Source of the DNA: JAIVJZ01 sp035296385
GTDB lineage: Bacteria > Acidobacteriota > Blastocatellia > Pyrinomonadales > Pyrinomonadaceae
Length of the DNA stretch: 55,264 nt
Assembly: GCA_035296385.1 (NCBI GenBank)
Contig: DATHBB010000129.1
Location: 1 to 55,264, forward strand
Direction: 5' to 3'
Part shown: positions 23,990 to 31,797 of the stretch, one piece after another
Layout: each line of letters starts with the position of its first letter
Numbering within the stretch: the first letter of the stretch is position 1
Program-made: the position numbers and the translations under genes
Notes under the pieces: generated by a model
Seen by the model: the letters and a program-made list of their open reading frames with translations, nothing else
Databases searched by the model: none
What the model was told of the DNA's origin: nothing

Positions 23990-25105
23990 TTAGGGCACCG
24001 TTTCGGAGACGACATCGGATGGCTGGCTCGTGTTGCCCGCCGTGTCAACAGCCGTCAGGTAATAATAGTACTTCGTGCCGGACTCGACCGTGTCGTCCTG
24101 ATAAGTCGTGCGTTCGAGGAGCGTGCGGTTGAGTTTCGTCCAGGCGTCTTTCGGCGCGTTCGGGTCTGTTGAGCGATAGATGTTGTAGCCCGCCACGTCG
24201 CGCTCGCGATTGGCGGGGAAGAAGAACGAGACGCGGCGCGGAGCAGCGTTTGTAGAGATTGATGTCGGGGCGGACGGCGGAAACGTGTCGCGCGGCGCAA
24301 TCGTGAGCGCGTTTGAATTGAGACTCTCGACCTGCGCGCCGCCCGTGCCGAGCGAGACGGCGCGGACGATGTAGACGTACTCCTCGCCGAACGTGAAAGT
24401 CTGATCGTTGAATTCGTTGGCGGTCAGCACGGCGCTGTTGAGAGGAGTCTGCGCCGGTTCGTTCTGCGAGCGATCCGTGCGATAGACGTTGTAGCCGAGC
24501 AGGTTGACCGGAGTTGAGTTGTCCACGTTCGCGGGCGGTGTCTGCCAGCGAATTTTGACGGCGTTCTCGCTCTCGTTCGCGACGCCGAGAAGCACGGGCG
24601 GCTGGCTCACGCGCGTCGCGGGTTCGATCAGGAGGAAGTTGGAGAAAGAGGCGCGCTGGCCTGTGGCGTTGACGTAGCGGAGTGCGTAGCGCAGGCGCAC
24701 GGGTTCGGTCAGCGTGAGCGTGTCCTGGTAAGTCAAATCCTCTGTCGCGCGCTCGATTGTAGAGTAGGGAACTGAGCCGATGAGCGTGGCGCGCGTGGAA
24801 AATTCTTCTTCGGTGAGAGGCAGCGGGTCGTCCGTGCGCTCTGCGACGCGGTAGATGTCTATGCGGCGTATGCTCTGCACGTCACCTGCGGAGGCGTTGC
24901 GGCGCGGCGCGGGCCAACTCAGTATGACCTGATTACCGCGCTGCACGCCGGAGAGCAATTCGGTGCGTTGCGGCACATTCTCTGTGGGCGGCAGCGGCGG
25001 GCGGCGTTTGCCGCACGAGGCCGACAGCAGGCAGAGCACGAGCAGAAAGGTGAACAGGAGGAAGCGGCGCTGTCTGAAACTGTTGGCGGCGCGTGAAGAT
25101 TTCAT
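23990..25105 (-). CDS. Lipoprotein with fibronectin type III domains
   Basis: About 371 residues from ATG 25105. The signal peptide ends in a lipobox (FLLVLCLLSASC), then come GKRRPPLPP and three FN3-like beta domains. Each shows the Tyr-rich strand near its end: LRYALRYVNATGQRASFSN, EEYVYIVRAVSLG, and TKYYYYLTAVDTAGNTSQPS. It is probably anchored in the outer membrane; its binding partner is unknown. A GTG at 25132 overlaps the hslU stop (GTGA) and would add nine residues; coupling to hslU would favour it. The two starts cannot be separated by eye. Confidence 0.78.
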   Translation of the reverse strand: MKSSRAANSFRQRRFLLFTFLLVLCLLSASCGKRRPPLPPTENVPQRTELLSGVQRGNQVILSWPAPRRNASAGDVQSIRRIDIYRVAERTDDPLPLTEEEFSTRATLIGSVPYSTIERATEDLTYQDTLTLTEPVRLRYALRYVNATGQRASFSNFLLIEPATRVSQPPVLLGVANESENAVKIRWQTPPANVDNSTPVNLLGYNVYRTDRSQNEPAQTPLNSAVLTANEFNDQTFTFGEEYVYIVRAVSLGTGGAQVESLNSNALTIAPRDTFPPSAPTSISTNAAPRRVSFFFPANRERDVAGYNIYRSTDPNAPKDAWTKLNRTLLERTTYQDDTVESGTKYYYYLTAVDTAGNTSQPSDVVSETVP

Positions 25106-25128
25106 GCAGGGGTGCTTCTTCCGGTGTC

Positions 25129-26562
25129 TCACAGAATGTAACGGCTGAGGTCCTGGTCTTTGACGATGTCGCTCAAAGTGTTGGAGACGTAGGCGGCATC
25201 TATGACCTGCCGCTTCGGTTCGAGGTCGGGGCCTGCGAAACTGATCTCGTCCAGCACCTTCTCCATGATGGTGTGCAGGCGGCGCGCGCCGATGTTCTCC
25301 GTCTGCTCGTTGACGCGCCCCGCAAACTGCGCAAGCGATTCGATGGCGTCATCCGTGAACTCCAGTTCGATGCCTTCGGTTTCGAGCAGCGCGATATATT
25401 GTTTGACGAGAGAATTTTTCGGCTCGGTGAGGATTCGTTTGAAGTCCTCAATCGTCAGCGATTCGAGTTCGACGCGGATGGGAAAGCGGCCTTGCAGTTC
25501 GGGGATCAAGTCCGACGGCTTCGAGACGTGAAAAGCACCGGCGGCGATGAAGAGTATGTGATCCGTGCGCACCATGCCGTAGCGCGTGTTGACGGTCGTG
25601 CCTTCGACGATGGGGAGTATGTCGCGCTGCACGCCCTCGCGCGATACGTCGGGGCCGCCCCCGCCCGACTCGCGACCGGCGATCTTGTCTATCTCGTCCA
25701 GAAAGATGATGCCGGATGATTCGACACGCTCCAGAGCGGCGCGCGACACGGTATCCATGTCAATCAGCCGCTCTTCCTCTTCCTGCAACAGGTACTCCAT
25801 CGCTTCGTCCACGCGCATGCGGCGTCGCTTGGTGCGCCCTTGAAAGAGATTGCCGAGCATGTCCTTCATGTTGATGCCCATCTCTTCGACGCCCTGCGGC
25901 CCTGCGACTTCGATGGTCGGGAAATTCTTCTCGCGCACCTCCATCTCGACCATGCGGTTCTCTAACTTTCCGGCGCGCAGTTGCTCGCGTAGTTTCTCGC
26001 GCGTACGCTGAAATTGATCGTCGCGCGGCGGCGTCCCCGTCTCAGTGGACGCGGAAACTGCGCTGTTGTCGTCATCGTCGAAACTGTAAAAGGTCGAAGA
26101 GGGTTTCGGCGGGAGGAGTAGATCGAGTATGCGTTCTTCGACGTTGAGTTCGGCCTTCTCCGCGATCTCTCCGGCCTTCTCCGCGCGCAGCATCTCGACG
26201 GCGATCTCCGTCAGATCGCGAATCATGCTCTCCACGTCGCGCCCGACGTAGCCGACTTCGGTGAACTTAGAGGCTTCGACTTTGAGGAACGGCGAACTCG
26301 ACATGCGCGCGAGGCGACGCGCGATCTCCGTCTTGCCCACGCCAGTCGTGCCGATCATGATGATGTTTTTCGGCATCACGTCGGCGGCCATTTCGGGCGG
26401 GAGCTTCTGCCGCCGGACGCGATTCCTGAGCGCAATCGCCACGGCGCGTTTCGCCGCGTGTTGCCCGACGACGTGCTTGTCCAACTGCGCGACGATCTGA
26501 CGCGGCGTCATGTCGTCAAGCCGCGCTTCTTCTTCAACTTCGCCTGAGAGATAAATAACCAT
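25129..26562 (-). CDS. hslU: ATP-dependent protease ATPase subunit HslU
   Basis: 477 residues. AAA+ unfoldase motifs: TPRQIVAQLDKHVVGQ at the N-terminus, Walker A IGTTGVGKTEIARRLA, EVGYVGRDVESMIRDL (pore and sensor region typical of HslU), Walker B GIIFLDEIDKIAGRE, then FIAAGAFHVSKPSDLIPELQ and GARRLHTIMEKVL. The intermediate I-domain is present and acidic. The C-terminus SRYIL matches the tail that docks into HslV. It works with HslV as a cytoplasmic proteasome-like protease. ATG 26511 (start MTPRQ) is an alternative to 26562. An inverted repeat separates it from hslV. Confidence 0.95.
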   Translation of the reverse strand: MVIYLSGEVEEEARLDDMTPRQIVAQLDKHVVGQHAAKRAVAIALRNRVRRQKLPPEMAADVMPKNIIMIGTTGVGKTEIARRLARMSSSPFLKVEASKFTEVGYVGRDVESMIRDLTEIAVEMLRAEKAGEIAEKAELNVEERILDLLLPPKPSSTFYSFDDDDNSAVSASTETGTPPRDDQFQRTREKLREQLRAGKLENRMVEMEVREKNFPTIEVAGPQGVEEMGINMKDMLGNLFQGRTKRRRMRVDEAMEYLLQEEEERLIDMDTVSRAALERVESSGIIFLDEIDKIAGRESGGGGPDVSREGVQRDILPIVEGTTVNTRYGMVRTDHILFIAAGAFHVSKPSDLIPELQGRFPIRVELESLTIEDFKRILTEPKNSLVKQYIALLETEGIELEFTDDAIESLAQFAGRVNEQTENIGARRLHTIMEKVLDEISFAGPDLEPKRQVIDAAYVSNTLSDIVKDQDLSRYIL

Positions 26563-26567
26563 AAGAG

Positions 26568-26650
26568 AGAGGTTAGAGATTAGAGGCCAGAGGTTAGTGA
26601 AAGACAGTTTTTGGTTTTAACTGATCTCTAACCTCCAGCCTCCGACCTCT
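26568..26650. repeat. Imperfect inverted repeat between hslV and hslU
   Basis: Arms 26568-26597 (AGAGGTTAGAGATTAGAGGC...) and 26621-26650 match at 21 of 30 positions when inverted. Every mismatch is a transition, so the purine/pyrimidine pattern is fully kept. It is a different family from the CTCTGTGTCTCTG repeats. Confidence 0.7.
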
Positions 26651-26655
26651 GCTTT

Positions 26656-27213
26656 TCATAATTCTTCGACGATAATATTTTGATTCGTGTAGATGCAAAT
26701 TTCGCCCGCGATGTTGAGCGCTTCGTGTGCGATCTCGCGCGCGTTCATCTCCGTGTTTTTAAGGAGCGCGCGCGCGGCTGCGAGCGCGTAAGAGCCGCCG
26801 GAGCCGATGGCGAGCGCGTCGTCTTTGTCGTCGGGCGCGATCACGTCTCCGTTGCCGGACAGGAGAAAAGAGCTTTTCTCGTCGGCGACGATGAGCAGCG
26901 CTTCGAGGTGGCGCAGGATTTTGTCAGTGCGCCACTCCTTGCTGAGTTCGATGGCGGAGCGCTCCAGATTGCCCTGATACTGTTCGAGCTTGCTTTCAAA
27001 ACGCGTGAGCAGGGAGAAGGCGTCGGCGCTCGCCCCGGCGAAGCCCGCGAGGATGCGTTCGTTATAGAGGCGACGCACCTTGCGCGCGCCGCTCTTCATC
27101 ACGGTCTCGCCGAGGCTGACCTGGCCGTCTCCCGCCATGGCGACTTTCCCTGCGCGGCGCACGAGCAAGACGGTCGTACTGCGCAAGCGCGGCATTGTAG
27201 TTTCTTTGTTCAT
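26656..27213 (-). CDS. hslV: ATP-dependent protease proteolytic subunit HslV
   Basis: 185 residues. The N-terminal threonine-protease motif is RSTTVLLVRRAGKVAMAGDG, where Thr13 or Thr14 becomes the nucleophile after removal of the short propeptide. Further family motifs are VRRLYNERILAGFAGASADAF, LLSGNGDVIAPDD and GSGGSYALAAARALL. It forms a double-ring peptidase activated by HslU, whose gene follows on the same strand about 90 bases away. The propeptide (12-13 residues) is slightly longer than in E. coli. Confidence 0.95.
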   Translation of the reverse strand: MNKETTMPRLRSTTVLLVRRAGKVAMAGDGQVSLGETVMKSGARKVRRLYNERILAGFAGASADAFSLLTRFESKLEQYQGNLERSAIELSKEWRTDKILRHLEALLIVADEKSSFLLSGNGDVIAPDDKDDALAIGSGGSYALAAARALLKNTEMNAREIAHEALNIAGEICIYTNQNIIVEEL

Positions 27214-27436
27214 ATTGGTAACGGTGAAATATAGGGAGTGGCTTGGAGGGAAGTCAAGGAAGCAGGTTTAAGAAGCGACGGTTCGGGCGTCGCGTGCGAG
27301 GCCGTAAGGATGCGGAATCGGACATGGCAGGGTTTTGCGTTATGATAGCGTGAGAGAAGAATCGAGGCCGGGCAGGGCTTGTTAGACACGTCCAGTGGGC
27401 GTGCAAAGAATTTTTTAGAGGAGCGACGGACGAGAC

Positions 27437-28198
27437 GTGAGACCACTGATCGGCATCACGATGCGGCACGAGTTGGAGACCGAGCGATTTTATCTCGCGC
27501 GCGCATACAGCGAAGCGGTAGAGGCGGCGGGCGGTGTGCCACTACACCTGTCCTTAATCCCTAAGGCCGCGTATGTGGAGGCGGCGCTGGAGACGCTCGA
27601 CGGCGTGCTGCTGCCGGGCAGCGCCTCCGACGTAGACCCCCTGCGCTACGGGCGCGAGCCGCAACGCAGGCTCGGGGCCGTGCACCCGCTGCGCGACGAG
27701 ACGGACGCCCTGGTGCTCGCCGAAGTCGAGCGACGCGCGATGCCTCTGTTTGCGATCTGTTTCGGGATGCAAATCTGGAACGTCGTCAGGGGCGGGACTC
27801 TGATTCAGGACATCGAGAGCGAAATGCCGGAGGCCATCAAGCACGAACAGGGCGCGCCGCGAGATCGGCGTTCGCACCGCGTGCGGCTGCTGGCCGAGAG
27901 CGCGCTGGCTGAACTGGTCGAAGGCGAGAGCGCGCTCGTCAATAGCCACCACCATCAGGCCATCGAAACCGTAGGCGAGGGGCTTCGCGCCACCGCCTGG
28001 ACGGCGGACGGGTTGATCGAAGCGCTCGAAGACCAGAGAATTGACCGCTGGGCCATAGGCGTCCAGTGGCATCCCGAAATCGAATGGGAAGAAGACGCGT
28101 TTTCGGAGAATCTATTCAACTCTTTCATCGAAGCCTCCAGGCGTTTCGCGTCCGAGCGACGCGGCGACGGACTACTTTTTGAAAGTAGTGTAAGGTGA
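27437..28198 (+). CDS. Class I glutamine amidotransferase-like hydrolase (peptidase C26, PuuD-like)
   Basis: 253 residues. The N-terminus PLIGITMRHELETERFYLAR and the sequence DGVLLPGSASDVDPLRYG are typical of gamma-glutamyl-GABA hydrolase-type proteins. The nucleophile Cys lies in FAICFGMQIWNVVRGG, the His-Pro-Glu triad end in GVQWHPEIEW. It probably splits a gamma-glutamyl bond. Followed by an SDR and a NamZ-like muramidase, it could act on peptidoglycan-derived gamma-glutamyl peptides (inference). The start is GTG 27437, with GAGGAG about 13 bases before it. The coding end contains the small palindrome ACTACTTT-TTG-AAAGTAGT (28171-28189). Confidence 0.85.
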   Translation: MRPLIGITMRHELETERFYLARAYSEAVEAAGGVPLHLSLIPKAAYVEAALETLDGVLLPGSASDVDPLRYGREPQRRLGAVHPLRDETDALVLAEVERRAMPLFAICFGMQIWNVVRGGTLIQDIESEMPEAIKHEQGAPRDRRSHRVRLLAESALAELVEGESALVNSHHHQAIETVGEGLRATAWTADGLIEALEDQRIDRWAIGVQWHPEIEWEEDAFSENLFNSFIEASRRFASERRGDGLLFESSVR

Positions 28199-28252
28199 CT
28201 GAGAACGACGCGAAGGCGAATCGCACGAAAGTGGGTTTCAGCGCTCGCGCCA

Positions 28253-28266
28253 CGCGTCCGATAACG
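28253..28266 (+). promoter_or_regulatory. Shared 14-base site CGCGTCCGATAACG, copy 1
   Basis: This word lies 39 bases before the SDR start codon and recurs at 31672-31685 upstream of recO. The two also share ACGCGTC... and a following GGTG. A third copy at 18581 lies inside mltG and is probably chance. A regulatory role is only suggested. Confidence 0.25.
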
Positions 28267-28305
28267 CTGGTGCGGTAGGCTTTTCATCTTTTTTGAGGTA
28301 GATAA

Positions 28306-29085
28306 ATGGGGCGAGTGTGGGAAGGGTTGAGTTTGGCCGGACAGGTGGCGGTGGTCACGGGCGGGTCGAGGGGCATCGGGCGTGCGGTGGCAGAGCGTCT
28401 GGCGGAGGCGGGAGCGCGGATTGTCGTCAACTACAAGAGCGATGAAAGAGCCGCGTCGGAAGTCGCATCTGCGATCACGGAGCGCTATCAGGTAGGGGCT
28501 TTGGCCGTGCGTGCGGATACGAGTGATGTGCGTCAAGCGGGGCATCTGTTTGAAGAGGCTGTGGGGAAATTCGGGCGTGTGGACATTTTGATATGCAACG
28601 CGGGAATCTGGGAAGGTGCGGCGATAGAAGAGCTTGGGGAAGAACTCTGGGAACGCGTCATAGATACAAATCTGAAAGGGACCTGGGCCGTCTGCCGCGC
28701 AGCCGTGCCCGTGTTGAAACGGCAGGGGCGCGGGAAGATCGTCATAGTGAGTTCGACGGCGGGTCAGCGCGGCGAAGCAAACTTCTCGAATTATGCTGCG
28801 TCAAAGGGCGGTCAGATAGCCTTCTGTAAGTCTCTGGCGGTTGAATTGGCGAGGCACGGCATCAACGTCAACGCGGTTGCGCCCGGGTGGGTGGAAACCG
28901 AGATGACCGCAAAAGCGTTTACGGATGAACACTTTCGCAGGAGCGTCGAGGAGTCTATTCCGCTCGGTCGAATCGCCGCTCCGGACGACGTGGCGCTGCC
29001 CGTGCTTTTTCTGTGCAGCGAGTGGGCGCGGCACATCACAGGGGAAGTGTTGAATATTAACGGCGGCTCGGTCTTGTGTGGTTAG
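28306..29085 (+). CDS. Short-chain dehydrogenase/reductase, FabG-like
   Basis: 259 residues, a classical SDR. The cofactor motif TGGSRGIGRAVAERLAEAGA, the NAG segment ILICNAGIWEGA, the catalytic Ser in IVIVSSTAGQRG, the YAASKGG Tyr-Lys pair and the C-terminal HITGEVLNINGG are all present. Family members reduce 3-oxoacyl-ACP or oxidise and reduce sugars and alcohols. The substrate is open. It is co-directional with the amidotransferase and NamZ-like genes. TTGAGGTAGATAA just before ATG 28306 supplies a moderate ribosome binding site. Confidence 0.9.
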   Translation: MGRVWEGLSLAGQVAVVTGGSRGIGRAVAERLAEAGARIVVNYKSDERAASEVASAITERYQVGALAVRADTSDVRQAGHLFEEAVGKFGRVDILICNAGIWEGAAIEELGEELWERVIDTNLKGTWAVCRAAVPVLKRQGRGKIVIVSSTAGQRGEANFSNYAASKGGQIAFCKSLAVELARHGINVNAVAPGWVETEMTAKAFTDEHFRRSVEESIPLGRIAAPDDVALPVLFLCSEWARHITGEVLNINGGSVLCG

Positions 29086-29148
29086 GCTGAAGTGAGACGT
29101 TGCGGTGTGAGCGAGTCAGTGTCATTTGCGTAGGAGAGGGGAACTTTC

Positions 29149-30336
29149 TTGGGTCAAGCAGAAAAGCGAAAGATAAGTCTGGGCATAGAGGAACTGCTCT
29201 CTAAGCGTGGCGATTTACTGAGTGGCGCGCGCGTCGGGTTGATCTGTAATCAGGCGTCGGTGGACCACGAATTACGGCATTCGGCAGACCTCTGCCGCGC
29301 CGGGGACGGCTTCAAACTCACCACGCTCTTCGGGCCGCAGCACGGCATACGCGGGGAAGTGCAGGACAACATGGTCGAGACGCCGCACACGCTCGACTCC
29401 GAGACGGGCCTGCCCATCTACTCGCTCTACAGCGAGACGCGCGAGCCGACCGAAGAGATGTTGAGAGACGTGGACGTGCTCCTCTTCGATATGCAGGACG
29501 TAGGATGTCGCATCTACACGTTCGTCTATACGCTGGCGAACTGCATGCGCGCCGCACAGAAGTACGGAAAGCGCGTGGTGGTCTGCGACAGGCCGAACCC
29601 CATCGGGGGCGAAAAGCTGGCCGGCAACGTCTTGGAACCCGAATATGCTTCGTTTGTCGGCCAATTCCCCATACAGACGCGCCACGGGATGACCGTCTGC
29701 GAACTCGCGAAGATGTTCAGGGAGCACTGGGGAATCAATTGTGAACTCGAACTAATTTTGATGGACGGCTGGACGCGCGAACTCTGGTTCGACGAGACGG
29801 ACGCGATGTGGGTGCTGCCTTCGCCGAATATCCCCACGCTCGACAGCGCGACAATTTTTCCGGGCATGGTGCATCTAGAAGGGACGCAGATGTCCGAAGG
29901 CAGGGGCACGACGCGCCCTTTCGAGTTGATCGGCGCGCCTTACATAGACGCGCACAAATACCAGAGGGAACTCGCCGCATACAATTTCGCGGGCGTGCAT
30001 TTTCGCGCGTCTTCGTTTCAGCCGACTTTTCAAAAACACGCGGGGCGCAATTGCGGCGGCGTACAGATACATGTGACGGACCGGAAAGAGTTTGAGCCCG
30101 TGCGCGCGGGGGTCGCGGCTGTTAAAGTTGCGCATGATCTCTATCCGGAGCAATTTTTGTGGAAAGAGCCGCCCTATGAATACGTCTATGACCAAAATCC
30201 CTTCGACGTGATAGCGGGGACTGCCAGTTTGAGGCAGTCAATCGAGAGAGGGGATTCGCTGGAGCAGATAGAAGATTCTTGGAGAGCGAAACAGGCGGCT
30301 TTCCAGACTTTGAGAGAAAAATATCTGCTCTACTAA
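29149..30336 (+). CDS. NamZ-type exo-beta-N-acetylmuramidase (DUF1343)
   Basis: 395 residues. The family signature runs through the protein: VGLICNQASVD, LTTLFGPQHGIRGEVQDNM, LPIYSLYSETREPTEEML, LLFDMQDVGCRIYTFVYTL, CDRPNPIGGEKLAGN, SPNIPTLDSATIFPGMVHLE and GRGTTRPFELIGAPY. Characterised NamZ releases N-acetylmuramic acid from the non-reducing end of peptidoglycan fragments. No signal peptide is visible at the chosen start, TTG 29149, which has AGGAGAGGGG eight bases upstream. Either the protein acts in the cytosol on recycled fragments or export is by another route. It would fit a wall-recycling group with the amidotransferase at 27.4 kb. Confidence 0.9.
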   Translation: MGQAEKRKISLGIEELLSKRGDLLSGARVGLICNQASVDHELRHSADLCRAGDGFKLTTLFGPQHGIRGEVQDNMVETPHTLDSETGLPIYSLYSETREPTEEMLRDVDVLLFDMQDVGCRIYTFVYTLANCMRAAQKYGKRVVVCDRPNPIGGEKLAGNVLEPEYASFVGQFPIQTRHGMTVCELAKMFREHWGINCELELILMDGWTRELWFDETDAMWVLPSPNIPTLDSATIFPGMVHLEGTQMSEGRGTTRPFELIGAPYIDAHKYQRELAAYNFAGVHFRASSFQPTFQKHAGRNCGGVQIHVTDRKEFEPVRAGVAAVKVAHDLYPEQFLWKEPPYEYVYDQNPFDVIAGTASLRQSIERGDSLEQIEDSWRAKQAAFQTLREKYLLY

Positions 30337-30376
30337 ACGTCTGTCTTTCAGCGTTTGGAACGGGACGGTGCGCATG

Positions 30377-30420
30377 TTACTTGAAGAGTCGCCGCGCCGA
30401 CAGGTAAAGTATCACTTTAA
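30377..30420. repeat. Short dispersed palindromic repeat, copy 2
   Basis: TTACTTGAA (30377-30385), GTCGCCGCGCCGAC (30388-30401) and GTAAAGTATCACTTTAA (30404-30420), the same three parts as at 16093-16138. It contains the perfect palindrome TAAAGT-ATC-ACTTTA (30405-30419), which overlaps the candidate -10 box and could be an operator. Confidence 0.6.
30381..30410 (+). promoter_or_regulatory. Candidate promoter for the FmdE-like gene
   Basis: TTGAAG (30381-30386) and TAAAGT (30405-30410) are 18 bases apart, 25 bases before the start codon at 30435. It overlaps the dispersed palindrome, so either the promoter or the repeat reading may be coincidental. Confidence 0.3.
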
Positions 30421-30434
30421 TATAGGGACGCGTT

Positions 30435-31028
30435 ATGTTGCCGCCTCTGGATTCATTATTGCGGGAATGTGAGATGCTGCACGGCCATATTTGTCCGGGT
30501 CAGGTGCTCGGTGCGCGCATGGCCGTGCTCGGCTGCGAATTGATCGGAATAGACGACCCGCGCGGTGCGGACAGGAAAAAATTCATCGTCTGGGTCGAGG
30601 TAGATCGTTGCATGACGGATGCTCTGAGCGCGGTCACGGGGGTGAGGCTCGGACGCAGGAGTTTGAAATTCCTGGATTACGGCAAAGTGGCCGCCACTTT
30701 TCTCAACACGGAGACGGGGCGCGCCGTAAGACTTGCGGCGCACGATAGTTCGAGAAACCTGGCGGATTCGCGTTACCCGTCCGTGGAGAGCAAAAAAGAG
30801 CGGCAAATGCGCGCCTACAGGGAGGCGTCCGACGTGGAATTATTCAAGATCGAGACGGTCTCTGTTGAATTAAGGGAGATGGACGCTCCGGGTCGCCCGC
30901 GCGCGCGCGTCACCTGTGAGAAGTGTCTGGAGGGAGTCAACGACGGTCGCGAAGTCAAGGGACGGGACGGTGAAATTCTGTGCCTGCCTTGTGCGAGGGG
31001 AGCATATTACGAAGTCGTAGCCTCCTGA
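30435..31028 (+). CDS. FmdE-like protein with C-terminal zinc finger
   Basis: 197 residues. The FmdE motif MLHGHICPGQ (His16, His18, Cys20) and VDRCMTDALSAVTG with a further Cys are clear, as is GRRSLKFLDYGKVAATF. The C-terminus carries a four-cysteine finger, CEKC and CLPC about 27 residues apart. FmdE was named from an archaeal formylmethanofuran dehydrogenase operon. In bacteria the family is linked to molybdenum/tungsten enzymes without a settled function. No such enzyme is in the window. ATG 30435 follows a GGGACG stretch with no strong binding site. Confidence 0.8.
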   Translation: MLPPLDSLLRECEMLHGHICPGQVLGARMAVLGCELIGIDDPRGADRKKFIVWVEVDRCMTDALSAVTGVRLGRRSLKFLDYGKVAATFLNTETGRAVRLAAHDSSRNLADSRYPSVESKKERQMRAYREASDVELFKIETVSVELREMDAPGRPRARVTCEKCLEGVNDGREVKGRDGEILCLPCARGAYYEVVAS

Positions 31029-31091
31029 TAAAATTCTCCGTGTAATGAGTTAAATCCTGTCGTGTCAGATTGTTATGTGTAGGAGGAAGTT

Positions 31092-31502
31092 TTGGAAGAG
31101 ATAAGAATTCCGGCGGAAAAATCCGGTGTGCAGGCCTGGCTGGCGGGTGGTCTGGCTTGGGCAATTCCCGGCGCGGGCCATTTTTACCAGGGGCACCTTG
31201 TGCGCGGGATGTTACTGGGCGGGACGGTGCTGGCAATGTATCTGTCGGGTCTGTGGCTCGGCGGGCACCTGTACGGGCTGCATAATGTCGCGGACACGGG
31301 TTTTCTGGCGTATGTCTTCGGCTTCTGCGATTTGGGGACGGGATTGCTCTACCTCTTGAGTCTGCTCTCGAACATAGGTGTGACGGATCAATCGCAGTTG
31401 GCGACGGCAGAATATGGCGACCGCTTTTTGATGGTGGCGGGGCTGCTCAATTACTTGTGCATGCTGGACGCGTTCGACATCGCCGCCGGGAGGAAAAGGT
31501 GA
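31092..31502 (+). CDS. Small multi-pass membrane protein (possibly DUF6677-like)
   Basis: 136 residues. The start is TTG 31092, with AGGAGGAAG (31081-31089) directly upstream. Four hydrophobic segments are visible: LAGGLAWAIPGAGHFYQG, MLLGGTVLAMYLSGLWLGG, FGFCDLGTGLLYLLSLLS and FLMVAGLLNYLCMLDAFDI. The PGAGHFYQGHLVRGM loop resembles TM2-type small membrane proteins. The function is unknown. It overlaps the next gene by four bases (GTGA), so the two are coupled. Confidence 0.7.
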   Translation: MEEIRIPAEKSGVQAWLAGGLAWAIPGAGHFYQGHLVRGMLLGGTVLAMYLSGLWLGGHLYGLHNVADTGFLAYVFGFCDLGTGLLYLLSLLSNIGVTDQSQLATAEYGDRFLMVAGLLNYLCMLDAFDIAAGRKR

Positions 31503-31669
31503 GACATTTTCTGGTGATGGTGTTGTTCGCAGCCTTCGTCGCCGTAATTTTCGGCATCGTAGGCCGCGAGAAATCGTCTGAGAGATTCTCTTACGGAGCC
31601 AAGATATTCGTGGAGTTCGTCGGCATCGGATTAGCTCTGGCTTGGGTACTATTTTGGCTGCCCGTCTGA
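31499..31669 (+). CDS. Very small membrane protein, coupled to the preceding gene
   Basis: 56 residues from GTG 31499. Two membrane helices are visible (FLVMVLFAAFVAVIFGIVG and FVEFVGIGLALAWVLFWLPV) with a short charged loop between. GGAGGAAAAG lies just before the start, and the start overlaps the previous stop in the arrangement GTGA. No family is recognised. The tight coupling suggests that it forms a complex with the 136-residue protein. Confidence 0.62.
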   Translation: MRHFLVMVLFAAFVAVIFGIVGREKSSERFSYGAKIFVEFVGIGLALAWVLFWLPV

Positions 31670-31671
31670 AA

Positions 31672-31685
31672 CGCGTCCGATAACG
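31672..31685 (+). promoter_or_regulatory. Shared 14-base site CGCGTCCGATAACG, copy 2
   Basis: Identical to 28253-28266, here 112 bases before the recO start. The following region (31728-31790) also holds the small palindrome CGTAG-GGAAT-CTACG. Confidence 0.25.
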
Positions 31686-31797
31686 TCGGTGGGAGTGTTT
31701 AACTCAGACACTTAATAACCAATTCGCAGGGAATCCAAGGGAAGCGCAAATCGTAGGGAATCTACGCGAAATGCAAATAATGCTTGTCAGGGTGTAG

